Shown: positions 11,470 through 22,936 of the stretch, in pieces
Position numbering within the stretch: the stretch's first letter is position 1
Layout: every line of letters begins with the position of its first letter
Made by a program: the position numbers and the translations under genes
Source: Bilabrum cf. latius
Lineage: Eukaryota > Bigyra: Bicosoecida > Bigyra > Bicosoecida
DNA: 64,000 nucleotides
Assembly: GCA_965178125.1 (NCBI GenBank)
Contig: OZ237740.1
Coordinates: 1-64,000 of the forward strand
Direction of reading: 5' to 3'
Notes under the pieces: model-generated
What the model was told of the DNA's origin: nothing
Database searches by the model: none
What the model saw: the letters and a program-made list of their open reading frames with translations, nothing else

Positions 11470-11793
11470 CGTTTCTTTCTTGAACCAAGACAGCTTCAAG
11501 TTGTCGCCAGGTATGCCTCTCCGCTTCCTTGCTCGTCAAATGTGCTCGAATCAGGTGCTACTACGGCAAATTCCACAGATTTAACAAGATGACCTTTATA
11601 TGGAATCCAGCTATGCAGCGCAATTCAACACTAGGCGCAGGGATGCCTGGATGGGCAGTCTATGCGAATGCTTGCTCCTTTGCACAGCACGACTGTTTGA
11701 TATTTGTAGCGAGTAGATTGGTTCGTGAAAATCAGATATATTATTGCAAGACAGCTCGCTCTAGACATCTACAAACCGACAACACTTCTAGCT

Positions 11794-13722
11794 ATGGCTG
11801 CGTCCAGCTCGAGTGCCGCTAGTTCGATTTCAGATGACTTACGGCGTCGATTTACAGAGGCTGGGCAGGATCATGTGTTCGGGCGTGTTGATGCAGGTGG
11901 AGTGAGAGTCTGGCGCATAGCATGTTTTTTAATGGTGCGCCCGCAATGAGGCCTGCAATCTTGGGTGTGTGCCATTCACGCATTCCTTTCTTGCAGTGCA
12001 GCGAAGATGACGTGAGGGCGTTCGAGAAGCAGTTACAAGAGGTGGAACTTGGATCCGTAGCAGACATATTTTCGTCAACAATGAAGGCAAGTGAAGGTGA
12101 GACTGATGTGCATAAAGAAGGTTGATCCAACATATCGCACACATGCCACAACCCCAGTTCGGTTCATTTAGTGGCCGGCTGTCGCAGCTGCAAAGTCAGG
12201 CGACGCCTCAGCAGTTGCAGGCCTCGAGCCAGTCCGCGACGTAGCAAGCTTGAATGCATCTTCAGGTAAAGACTTACAGTCTTGGTAGGCAATAGGATTG
12301 AAAGCAGTCCGCGATGGGCATCTTGCTGCGGTGGTCCTGGCTGGAGGGCAGGGTACGCGGCTGGGGTTTGATCGCCCGAAAGGAGAGTACGATGTTGGGC
12401 TGCCATCCAAGAAATCTCTATTTCAGATCCAAATCGAACGAATCCAGAGGGTTCGTGCAATGGCTGCAGCCGAGGCGGCCCTCTCGCCGCTGGACGTGCA
12501 CGTGCCCCTGTACGTGATGACGAGCCCGCAGACAGACGCGGAGACTCGCCGGTACTTTGCCGAGCATGCGAACTTTGGGCTCCCGGATGGAGATGTGTTC
12601 TTTTTCTAGCAAGGCACCATGCCATGCTTTACTCCAGAGGGAAAGTTCATGCTAGCGGCCCCTTGCAAGCTCGCCACAGCCCCAGACGGGAACGGAGGAA
12701 TCTATCGCGCGCTCCATTCTTCAGGCGCTGTGGCAGACATGAAGCGGAGGGGGGTGCGGATGATGCACGTGTATGCTGTTGATAATCTTGCGGTTCGCGC
12801 CGTGGACCCTGTGTTCCTAGGCCTGTGCCTGGCCCGTGGTGCGGACGTCGGGTCCAAGGTGTGCCGCAAGCGGGACGCCGGCGAGAAAGTCGGCGTGCTG
12901 TGCCGGAAGGGTGGCCGCTTCGCCGTGGTAGAGTACTCCGACATGGATGAAGAGTCCAAGACTGCCACGGACGATGACGGCAACCTGAAGTTTTCAGCCG
13001 GCAACATCTGCATCCACGCCTACTCTCTCAAGTTCATCGAGAGGGACGTCTCCATGGACTCGCTGCCCAGGGAGTACCACGTCGCGAGGAAAAAAATTGG
13101 CTTCGTGGATCCGGAGTCCGGGGAGGAGTACCCAGCGTCATCTCTCTCGGCGCCCTCTGGCATCAAGCTGGAGACGTTCATTTTCGACGTGTTCAGCCGG
13201 GCTGAGAAAATGGCAGTGCTAGAGGTGGACAGGAGCCAGGAGTTCGCGCCTGTGAAGAACGCACCGGGCACGGCCAGGGACTCGCCAGACTCAGCCAGGG
13301 CGCTCCTGTCACGCCTGCACAGGCATTGGCTGCTCCGCGCTGGCGCGCGGGTCGTTCGGCCCGACTCTGGGGTGTGGGAGCTGCCGGAGGGGGCGGGCGA
13401 GGGGGCGGGCGGCAAGGGGGCAGCAGGAGCAGCAGCAGGGGGTGACGAGGCCTCCATTACAGGAGAAGCGGCAGGAGGGGCATCTGAAGAAGACGACGAG
13501 GGCGCCCCCATGGTGGAGGTGAGCCCGTGGGTGAGCTATGCGGGGGAGGGGCTAGAGGCGCTCAAGGGAGCCGAGCTGAGGGCGCCTCTGCTGGTCGTGC
13601 TGCGGTCGGAGGAGCTAGGGGCGGGGGATGCGCGGGCGGAGACCGTGGAGTTGCCGAGTGGGGGTAGGTTGCGGCACTCGATCACCGAGTCTGGTGTTCA
13701 TGTGTATGAGGTGCTTGGGTGA
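11794..13722 (+). CDS. UAP1: UDP-N-acetylglucosamine pyrophosphorylase
   Basis: Makes UDP-GlcNAc from UTP and GlcNAc-1-phosphate in the cytosol, feeding N-glycans, GPI anchors or chitin-like walls. Three exons fit: 11794-11901, 11997-12096 and 12296-13722 (GT-AG introns of 95 and 199 nt; the second junction rebuilds the family's SEGL segment). The nucleotide-binding LAGGQGTRLG motif lies just after the exon 3 start, followed by PKG and VGLPS. APDGNGGIYRAL and the VDN segment are also present. At 12607-12609 a TAG sits where the family has the first Gln of FFQQG (animal and plant enzymes), which is strong evidence for UAG as Gln. The C-terminal part carries a low-complexity Gly/Ala/Glu insertion (about 13,380-13,510). 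It stops at TGA 13720-13722. The first donor could also be six bases earlier. Confidence 0.95.
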
Positions 13723-15870
13723 TGATTTGCACCACTAGCTTTTCATATGACCCCCCATGACTGTGGCGCGGCACAGCATGTCAGTTCTTTTTTTGTTCAG
13801 TATATGCTTCTAGTTTGGCAAGGGGCTACCGGTCGGGCTTGTGGCTTGCAATAAGTACGAAGATACACCTACGCCATAAGTACACGCAATAATCGCTGTC
13901 CGCATCCGTCGGTTGTAACTTACCCCGACACATTCATCACACCAATTCTTGACCGCAACGATCCCCGACACAATACAACTCGTCGATTATCACGCGACAT
14001 CAATAGCGTATCTTCCATGTAATGAGGTTTTTTCATTGTGTAATTAGTGAATTACCATACAACCACCGTAAGGCTAACGAGAGGAGCAGCACGCTGATCC
14101 AAATGCCACTGAAACCACAGTCCACGCTGCATCCCTATTGTGCAATCATTTCGACGAATAGAATGCGCTATTGGTCGACTTCATTACAGATCAAATAGGT
14201 ATTTAAAACAAATCACCGCTCCAGTATGTCACAGAGAGTCCATTAGAACCGAGGATGGTCTCATTTGACGTCAGATCTCGATTCATTTTGGGCAGAATCC
14301 AATTCACCACTGTCCTGATACACTTATAGTTTATTTATACATACGATTTGTTTGTGTATGGTACTGTATTTGTACAGGTCCTACAATTTCGCAAGTTGTG
14401 GCTGTTTCCAGTGGTTTGGTACCATTCAGAACACAATTGTGTCAAATCTATGAGGCCAGTACTAGTTTGAGACTAATCATGGTATTAATATACCTAATAA
14501 AAGGCAGTGTACGGATTTTCAGTCCCAATGGTGTAGAATAGCATGGCGTACTTCAGGTCTTCTGGATCTGGCCACCCGCACAGCTGCTGGTGCTGCTCGT
14601 GTCCTAATGATGGCCATAGTAGCCTCCTGTTCGATTTTCTGAATACGATCAATACAAAAAATGTAGTGGTTGGTCTCAATTCGCGGTAAGCTGCAGATTG
14701 GTGAGGTAAATGTGCAATAGCTAACTCTGCGGCCTGGTTCAGTCATCCTCACGGGAAACACCCTACTCATGAACCGCACAGCAGAATATGAGCGCGTTAT
14801 TTGAATAAAGTCATCAATTTGCTCAGAATTATGAGGAGTGTAATCAAATTCAGTATCTCAGAGGGCCAATCGAAGCAAGTTTGTTGCGGCTGCCAGAGGG
14901 ATGACCGTGGACCCTGTCGTGTCCAAATGAATCTTATTCAGACATTCGTCTGCACAGCAGCGTATAATTTAGCATCATTATCATACAGGTATATTTTTAG
15001 GTCTATTTTGTAGACTAGAAAGGGGTATGCGGGCAGTGTCGGGGTGTCGTGCGACACTAATCACACAGTTTTGGCGCCGCGCAAAGCTGCAGCTCCCTGC
15101 TAGAGGCCAATTCTTTGAATGGCATGTTAACAGACTTAATCTCATCGTATGGAGTTGAAAGGCGCACCAGCAGACTCGCAAGAGCGCGCTGAATCGAATT
15201 GCATCATGATTTCTTCTCCGAATTATCTGGGCGCCGCGCAAATTGCTGATCCGGAACCGGCAAAAACCAGTAAATTGTGTATTGTTCCGTTACATTCGAC
15301 GGATTTTTGGTTTTTGGGGGTGGTGAACGAACTTACGTCTGAGCTGCACTCGACTCCGCTGTTCCAAACAGGCGGAGCTAATCCGTAGCAGAATTAGTAG
15401 TGTCAAAGGTTCCGTGCACTAAGGTGAGATTCCGAGAGAAGTTGATATGATAGAGCGGTGTCTCAACTGGATCGCCAGAGCCACTATTGTATCAGTATGT
15501 AGATGCAATGTAGTGGAATGCAACGGTTGGCGATGGTACACTTGTCCTACCACACTTCCTTGAGTGGCGCGGTTGCTGATTACCCTCTGCGCCTGTTCGT
15601 GTTGCTCTCGAGAACTCGAAGCACCATTGAGGCGGCAGCGTATGTACCACAAGCTCTTGCTCGTCTAGGTTATGCAATGCTGTATAGTGAACGTATATGC
15701 AGTAGACTATCACGCTGCTGGTTTGTACTATTCCTGAGCCCCTTCGCGCAGAATTGGCTGCCCACCAGATCTACTTTTCAAGGGTGGTTCTGTCCAGATC
15801 GGCACGACACCAAGTCAGAAGCCGCACGGTAGTACACTGCAGGCTATATCAAGTTTGGAGATATCAAAGG
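13723..15870. other. 2.1-kb AT-rich intergenic region, no gene supported
   Basis: Composition is much richer in AT than the flanking genes. A minus-strand frame at 14519-14779 (86 codons, ending in TGA) and a minus-strand frame around 15419-15652 that continues through a TAG are the most protein-like stretches, but neither has a recognisable domain or conserved motif. Both could be fragments or single exons. The region presumably holds the 3' end of UAP1 and the promoter of the HAD gene. Confidence 0.4.
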
Positions 15871-16716
15871 ATGGCGGGTGCGCACTTGAAGCTGGACACG
15901 TCAAAGGGGCCGCAGTCTCGTGCCGAAGCCATTTCGGTGCAGGAGGGCCGCATCGGGTCTCCAGGTGGGGCCGCGCCCAGCGTTCCCCGCAGCAGCCTTC
16001 CCGCAAAAACTCCAGGACCAGGTGAGAAGGCATCAATGCGGCGGGAGGGCTCGATGCGGGCTGAGAACCCTGTGCCTGACTGGCTCAAAGACAAGGTGGA
16101 CGCTGTTGTGTGGGACTTTGACAAGACGATTCTACGAATTCACGCCTACGGGTCGAGGATATAGGTAGATCAAGTAGAGTCGCGACCTCTGGCGTCCGAT
16201 TTCGCCGATCTGGAGTTTTTCACCACGTTGGTGCACCGGCTCGAAGAAGCAGGGATTGGCGTGTACGTGGCCTCGTACGGGCGCAACGATGTGATCCGCG
16301 CGTACCTGGAGAGGGCCGTTCACGGGAGCTTTGGGCCTGACCAAGTGAGCACCCCAGCAACCGTGGGCGGCAGGGATGGGTACCCCACCAAGGACGGCAA
16401 GAATCCGCAGCTATAGAAGATATGCAAGGATACGGGCTTCAAGATGGATCGCTTGCTCTTCTTCGACGATGACAACAGCAACGTGAAGCAAGCAGAGGCG
16501 AGAGGTGTCATGTCTGTCCATTGCCCCGAAGCTTTCCTCCGGACGACATGGGAGCGAGCCATGACTACCGTGCGTGAGAAGCGGGAGGTGGCCTCGGCTG
16601 CGGTTGGTGGCGCGGGCGACGGCGCAGCAGCACCAGAGCCTGCTGCTGCGCTCCCCCAGGAAGGGGACAGCGAAGTAGAGGAGGAGGAGGAGGACCCGGG
16701 GGCCGTAGGGGAATGA
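15871..16716 (+). CDS. HAD-superfamily phosphatase-like protein (281 aa)
   Basis: A single-exon frame from ATG 15871 to TGA 16714-16716 with two in-frame TAG codons (16162 and 16414). The HAD motifs are in order: motif I VVWDFDKTIL (DxDxT-type, nucleophile and acid Asp), motif II VYVASYGR, a Lys in the YPTKDGKNPQ region, and motif IV LLFFDDDNSN, which supplies the Mg-binding acids. Residues 1-75 are Ser/Pro/Gly-rich and probably disordered, and the C-terminus is a Glu-rich tail. The pattern resembles an uncharacterised protist and algal HAD family, and the substrate is not predictable. The second TAG follows GKNPQL, between motifs that must lie in one protein, so a real stop there would remove catalytic motif IV. 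Confidence 0.85.
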
Positions 16717-16890
16717 GGTCGGTGAACCACTGAGCCTGCAGTGCGTGTGCGTATAATGTGCCTTGTGCCACACACAGCTGATCCATCTCGAGTTGCAACG
16801 AGCCGCGTTCCCCGCGCTACCTTGACCGTTTCACAGTCAAACATGTAATCAGTGTTAGAACCATTCGCGCATCACAACTAGTTATTGGGA

Positions 16891-19800
16891 TCATCCGACG
16901 ATTCCAGACCGCATCCGCCGCCTTGCGGCATTCGCATTGCCAGTTGGCGAATACTCATCATCCCCGGGGCAGCCGCGGTCCCCGGAAGGGAGCCACTTGT
17001 CCATGATGAGCTCCACGGAGCCGTGCTGCGACGTGACGCTCAGTTCTCCAAGGTACGGACAGTCGTTGCTGCAGCTGGGGCCCGCGCTAGCGCAGTTCAC
17101 CTGCACCCGCTCCACGACCACCAGCCCGTCGGTCCTGTCCTCGGCGCCTGCACAAGGGTCCACCGGCCTGCCCTGCGCGTCCCTCTAGTCGAACCCGAGC
17201 CCAGAGCAGCGCAACCTGCCCCCTGTCACAACAGACACGATTCCCGCGAAGCGAGTGGCATGGATCCGCACCTCGCCTGAGTCAGTCTCTACCTACAGTA
17301 CAGCCCTCGGGTCCAGCTGGATCTCATCGATGCGCACCCCTCCGCTCACAGTTGCTGCACGCATGGCCTCCCGCACCAGCGGGCGATAGGCACGCACAGA
17401 TCCTGCCGAACCGCGAATATCGTAGACCTGAGCGTCCGTGTCCGTCAGCTCAATCAGCCCCTGCTCGCCAACGAGTCGAAGCGTCCCGGCGCCCTGCGTG
17501 TTGCGTACCACGGTCCTCTCCACGCGGACCAGCGACTGCGAGCCACGCAGCAGCACATCGCAATCGGTGAAGTTGGATTCTTGCAGCGAGATGCCGCCGA
17601 GGTCAGTGTTCAGGTCAACGTTGTAGTCGGACTGGCCCAGCAGCAGCGGGTTGCATCTCGCAGACACGCCTTGCAGAGTCAGCTCGCCCAGCCCAGTCTC
17701 AGCACGCAGCCCGAGAGCCCCGAGACGCACGTTGGTGAGGTCGATCGCGCCTCCCCCAGTGACCAGCTCACCGCGAACGAGCTCGATCTCGCCGTCCTGG
17801 GCGCCCTGTGGCAGCGACAGGTCGATGCCGCCGAAAGTGCCGCTCATGCTGGCAGATAGACGGAGCCCAGGCACCTGCTCCGGGGAGGATGCCTCCGCGG
17901 CGCTAGTGGCTGCAGCCCTGGCCCTGCCCTAGTCGGTTTGCAGCACTGCCTGCAGGGCCCTCTACCGAGCCAGGGGCGTGTCGCCAGGACTAGGTGTGCC
18001 GAGCATGCGTGCGTTGGAAGCAGAGGTGGCGTGGGGGGCCACCTGCACCTCAACGTCCGTGTAGTGGCACGACACGTCGAACCCCATGATTTTTGTCGGG
18101 GTGGTCTGCTCCGCCACGACACCAACAGAGTTGTCCTGCCGCCTGCGGAGGTCAGGGAAGTCACCCGCCGCGAACCTGCTCCGGAATGCCCCGCGCACCA
18201 CTCCCAGCTGCGTCGTTCCGCTGGCTTGCCCCGACTCGGCACCGGCGAGAACCAGGCGCACGACACCGCGCTTCTCGGTGCTCTCCACGAAAATGTGGTC
18301 CCCAACGCCTCCGTACGAGCTTCCCCTCGTCAGGGCCGCAGGGGAGGCCTCCTGGACGCCGTCCTCCGTCGACGTGTACGCTATCGCAGTGGAGGCGTCC
18401 TCAAACACGTTGTCCTCCGAGTGATCGCCCAGGGCCGAGCACTGCGTGGAGAATTGCAAGGCAGCTACTGCCAGCCCAACCACCAATAGAACCAGAAAAA
18501 CCATGCAGCCACAGCACGCGCCGATCATGCACCTGCTGGTTGCGGTGCCGTTCGTCCATCGCTACTTCCAGCACATCCTGACTGCGTTGTGGTGCCTAGG
18601 GGGCCTCTCCCTCAGCTGCAGGTCTGCCTCAGACTCCACGACGATCGTGTGGGAGGCTTTACTGCCACCCTATGGCTTTGTGCCCGCTGCAGCCTTAGAC
18701 GCGCCGGCCTCTTCGCCTTCGTCCACGCCGTGCACACCCTGCTCCCTTCTCTCCCGCCCCTCCACCACGTCGAGCTGCTGCTCCACGTCCTCCTTGTGGG
18801 CGCGGACACGGATGCGGTGATACAGAGCGCGTCTCAGTGCGTGGATGTTGTCGTCCTCGCCTTGCTTGCGCGGGGGATCAGCGTTGACCATTTCCTCCGC
18901 CCTGTCCGACTGCTCATCGTCCACGTCGGCGTCCTCCTGGATGGCATCCGCTCGAGCACGCAGGGCTAGGTACCTTGCCCCTTCCTCGCGGGCCAGCGCT
19001 GCCGCAAGCTGGTCCACCTCGGCTCGGGACATGCGGTTGTGCCTGCGCAAGGCTTGCTGGGCCTTGGCCAGGGCCTCCACCCGCTGCCGCATGAGCTCCC
19101 AGACCTGCTGCAGCTCCGCGTAAAGCTGGTCCACCAAGTTCTCCAGCTCGCTGCGACGCTTGAGTTCGGAGCGAAGTCGACACGTCGCAAATATCTGCGT
19201 GGCGAGCACAACCGCTGTGCACAGCGACATGAAGCCCAGCACGTTGAGGTTGTCCTGCACGAACCGCTCGAACTGCTCCTTGTCGTACTTGCCCCCGAAC
19301 GTGGGAGGGAGCACCTTGCGCACCTGTTCCCAATTATCGGTCAACTCCGCCTGCACTCGATCGGCTTCCGCAAACGCTGCCGCCCCGAACGCCGCAAACA
19401 CGAGCGAGGACAGCACGATAAGCACAAGGAATATCTGCATGATGCCGCGGGACTACAAGGCCGTGCCCACGCAACCGATTGTCGTGAGGATCACGACGAA
19501 GAAGCCCATGATAAACACGGCGAAGGCAGCGTAAGGTGCCTCGATGGAGGCCGCAGTATCGGCCATGTATGCGGCCGCCGCCATGAGGCCGGCCCCGAGG
19601 GGCAGCATAGCGATGCTGGTGGCCTGCAACAGGACCGAGAAGGCCTTCACTGGAGTGACCAGTCTGACGACATTCGCCATGGCACACAATAGCATGAACC
19701 CGAGGACCACGGCAACCGCACCGGAGATGTAGAGGTACGCCTTCAGGTCCGCGACGACCTGGTCCGCGTCCAGATCCTCGCGCTGCTCTGGGCTCAGCTG

Positions 19801-20492
19801 CGGGTGGTGGGGCTAGCATGACGGAACGTTTTTCTTGCGGAGGCACTTTGTGTCGGACAGGTGTCACAAATTTCACATGGAACCGACTCGAGTATTCTAG
19901 GATCTCACGCCAGCAGTGATTTCGTCCCAGTTGTCCTCGACTTGCCGCACGGCCGAGCCCGTCAAGATGAAGCAGAATCCACCCATCAAAAACATGGACA
20001 GAGCGGTAAACACTAGAAAAGTATAATACTGCGAACGCGAAACCGGGTGAGATGATTCGGGGCCATGCCGAATGCAGTTGTACAGCGGGACCGAGTGGGC
20101 GACAGGCAGAAGCCAGCGCTCACGAAGAGGAGAATCCTGTGGGCCCTAGACCGCACGATGCCGAAGATACCCAGCAAAGTTACAAATACCAACAAAATGC
20201 CCAGACCAGAAAGGGCGTACAACACCCATTGCAACTGCACGAGTCGAACACCTCCGACGAAGCTGAACACTGTCAGTCCGACTCCAATGATGAGAAGCAG
20301 CACGTTGAAGCACCAGAGGCACCGCTTAGCCGCCTGAATATTATCCTCAAACTTTTCCTGGTCGGAACGGTTGTCGTCATCATCAAACCCACCATCCTCG
20401 TACTCATTGTCGTAACCGCCGCCCTTCACGTTCGGTTTGTCGAGAACTGCATGACCCATGACGACCTCTTCATCGTATCTATGATTTCGCAT
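16891..20492 (-). CDS. Polytopic membrane protein: two tetraspanin-like modules, coiled coil and beta-rich adhesin-like domain (1,135 aa)
   Basis: Three exons fit: 20492-20124, 20028-19909 and 19812-16891 (introns of 95 and 96 nt, all phase 0), ending in TGA. Seven in-frame TAG codons are read as Gln (19453, 18670, 18562, 17962, 17929, 17293, 17185). An acidic N-terminus precedes four hydrophobic segments laid out as in tetraspanins, with a loop between the third and fourth; a second similar group of four follows. Next come a charged coiled coil (about 18,700-19,150), a ninth strong TM segment with a Cys-rich start (MIGACCGCMVFLVLLVV), and a region of about 450 residues with regular Gly/Leu/Asp strand repeats, similar in style to DUF4097-type adhesin beta solenoids. 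No full family match is claimed. The start is divergent from RPL36, only 188 bases away. Confidence 0.75.
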
Positions 20493-20680
20493 TGATAATT
20501 AAACACCACAAGCAAGATGAATCCGCCGGAATCTGGCAGTTTGGCTGCAAAACAGTACCGAAACTGCACCGTGTACCGCCGGCGTATCCATCTTGAAACA
20601 TTACGCTTCAAATACTTGATTTATGGATCGGACCACTGCCACACGCTTCCAATCATCCAAAGGGGGATTGTACTGCAACT

Positions 20681-21256
20681 ATGCCAGCTCCCACGCCTAT
20701 CGCAGTTGGCAAGAACAAGGGTCATGTTGTTTCGAAGCGTCTGACCACCACTGAGGACCGGATTGCACTGAAGCCATCGTACAGGCCAAGGGTAAGGAGC
20801 CAAGTGTTCATCTTCTTTCTTATTCGCAAGGCCTAGGAGGTACTAATGGGAATATTTGCTGCATTTATCATCAATTTGTATTCTTTGTACTCATTATTGC
20901 GAATTGCAGAAGCTTTCTGCCCGTGCTAAGGTCATCCGCCAGGTGGTGCGGGAGACGCTTGGTGTTGCCGCGTACGAGAAGCGAATGATCGATATCTTCA
21001 AGGCCGGCGTTGGTAACGTTGAGAAGCGAGTTTACAGGCTCGCCAAGAAGAGGGTGAGGCTGATGCCTTTTGGTGCTGTAGTACAGGCTCCGCCTGTTCG
21101 TTCTACCTTTGCAGCGCTGCAACTCTACCACTGCTGGCCCTGTCTCCTAGCCTCTTTCTGCTTCTGTCGCAGCTTGGTACGCACACCCGCGCCCTGCGTA
21201 AGCGTGAGGAGATGAGGTCTATCTTCCAGGCACAGAAGGCCGGCGGCCAGCGCTGA
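20681..21256 (+). CDS. RPL36: 60S ribosomal protein eL36
   Basis: Three exons, 20681-20791, 20910-21053 and 21173-21256, give a 112-residue basic protein, close to the usual 100-110. Recognisable parts are the N-terminal AVGKNKGH, the central RETLGVAAYEKR (animal REVCGFAPYERR), and the C-terminal KKRLGTHTRALRKREEM, which matches the family's KKRVGTHIRAKRKREEL. Introns are 118 and 119 nt with GTAAGG and GTGAGG donors. It ends in TGA and has no TAG inside, consistent with its small size and low Gln content. It acts in the large ribosomal subunit. It probably shares a short bidirectional promoter region with the minus-strand membrane protein gene. Confidence 0.97.
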
Positions 21257-21433
21257 GTTGGAGAGCTTGGGTTGATATTTGAGGGCTCCTCGGTGCTTGA
21301 TTTTGGGTGCATGATGCCCAAGGTGGGCCAAGAATATGGGAGTTTTCATGATACATTTTCGCTGAAAGTCATTTCACACACTGCATTGGTCATTCGGCGG
21401 ACAGAGGCTGCTGAGCTGTTCACAGATAGAGGC

Positions 21434-22798
21434 TCAGCTGCGTTTGGAGCTCTGGTCGAGGGTTCGCAAGAACCGGGAGCTAACGACGGCAGCTCTTTTT
21501 CTAGATATCAGAATGACTGCTAAGTTGGACAGACCTGCGGCTTGCCGCTTGCTGTTGACGGCCTACGCGCCCGACTCAGTTTCCGTGGATGCCACGATGG
21601 CGTTCAGAGTGGGATCCCGAGTGGATGGCCCGAACGGGTCGTCGAGAGCATGGACTTCGACGGTCTCAACCGATGCCGGCATGCAGTCGCTCGCTGCTTC
21701 CACCAGTGCATTTCTCCTCGTTGCAAAATCTTGCACCATGTCGTGCCCCGGCTTGCCAGCCCGCCGCAGCATGGCGTCACCGGTTATGCCGACCACGACG
21801 CGCCGGGGCCGCAATGCAGCGACAGTCTTGAGCAATCGCCTGTGCCCGGCATGAAGCCTGTCAAATGAACCACCTATCACAACATCCGAGTACTGTGGCA
21901 CAGGCCGCGCAGCCCTAGTCGCAACCGCGGGTACGGCAAGGTCGTCGAACAGCAGGGCCTCGGTGCTCTCCGCCACCCTCTTTCCTGGTGCTGCCTCGAG
22001 CTTCTGTAGACAACGTTGCACTGCCTCCTCGTCCCAGCATTTATCGTACGGCAGCGTGGCAGCAGACTGCGCCTGCAGAATGCGTCTGCTTCGCCGGTAC
22101 ACGGTCACACATGCACCTTCACGCTAGACCGAAGCTTCCTTCCCGCGAGTGTCGTACGCGCTTATGTGCTAAGCTTCCTTGCCATCTAAGACTTCGAACT
22201 TGGCCCAAGAGCGTGCGTACCCCGCCGATCGCCTGCGTTGTAGACAGGGAGATATCCCGGCAAGGAGCTTGCTCTGGAGAGCCAAGTCGTTGCTCATCTT
22301 CAAGACCCATAATCTATCGCTTAAGTCCAGAGATTCTGCAACAGAATTCGTCCAAACCACACTGCCCATGGAGCCATGCCCATGGATCGTGGCCTTAACA
22401 CCGGGTTTTCCAACTTGAAGCTATGCATCAAATAACGATTCCTCAAGATCCAACTCTCGAATGCACAAATTTGCTTGTGATGCTCTTCTATGAGCAACGG
22501 CGCCCGATTCTGCTGCAGGCGACAGTACAACGTAAACGCGATCGTTGGCCATCTTGAGAGCCTCTACAAGTAGTCGCTATTCCTCGCACGCTTGCCTGGC
22601 ACCGTGTGTCACGCATTGGGGTAATATTATAGCAATGGAATTCGACGGCTTGGAACTACCTTGTGTTGATCTTATAAGAGCCTCCCAAACCTTCGAACTA
22701 AATTTAGTGGCTGTTTGTCCACGTCTGGCCCTCCACGCGGCAAATCCAATAGCGGCAGCAGCGAAAATGCTTGAAACAGCAATGTCTACAATCTGCAT
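21434..22798 (-). CDS. Pantetheine-phosphate adenylyltransferase-like protein with N-terminal membrane segment (454 aa)
   Basis: The frame from ATG 22798 to TGA 21434-21436 is open when the TAG codons (22577, 22421, 22169, 22124, 21563) are read as Gln. The catalytic domain is in the C-terminal half: GGSFDRLHAGH is the nucleotidyltransferase (T/H)xGH signature of eukaryotic PPAT, followed by the DP-x-GP and ETESGAQAVNSKR segments of the COASY family; the TAG at 21563 is the Q of this last stretch. PPAT makes dephospho-CoA from 4'-phosphopantetheine and ATP. The dephospho-CoA kinase domain fused in animal COASY is absent; the protein ends soon after PPAT. The first 25 residues form a hydrophobic helix with an Arg-rich flank, which could be a membrane anchor or organelle signal. 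The middle 200 residues match nothing I know. Confidence 0.8.
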
Positions 22799-22936
22799 GT
22801 AGCCGAAACAAATACGGCGTCTCCAATGCGCTTGGAAACATAGAATACCCGGAATAGAAGACCACCAAAAACAACACGGCACAATGGTGATTATATCAGA
22901 TCGACAGATCGCCGGGCGTATTCTTGCTGGACGAGG

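Noticed and set aside
16891-17163. Separate small genes for each minus-strand piece between 16891 and 19710
   Set aside because: All pieces share one frame and are parted only by TAG; only the last has a TGA. A single gene is simpler, though merged neighbours cannot be excluded without cDNA.
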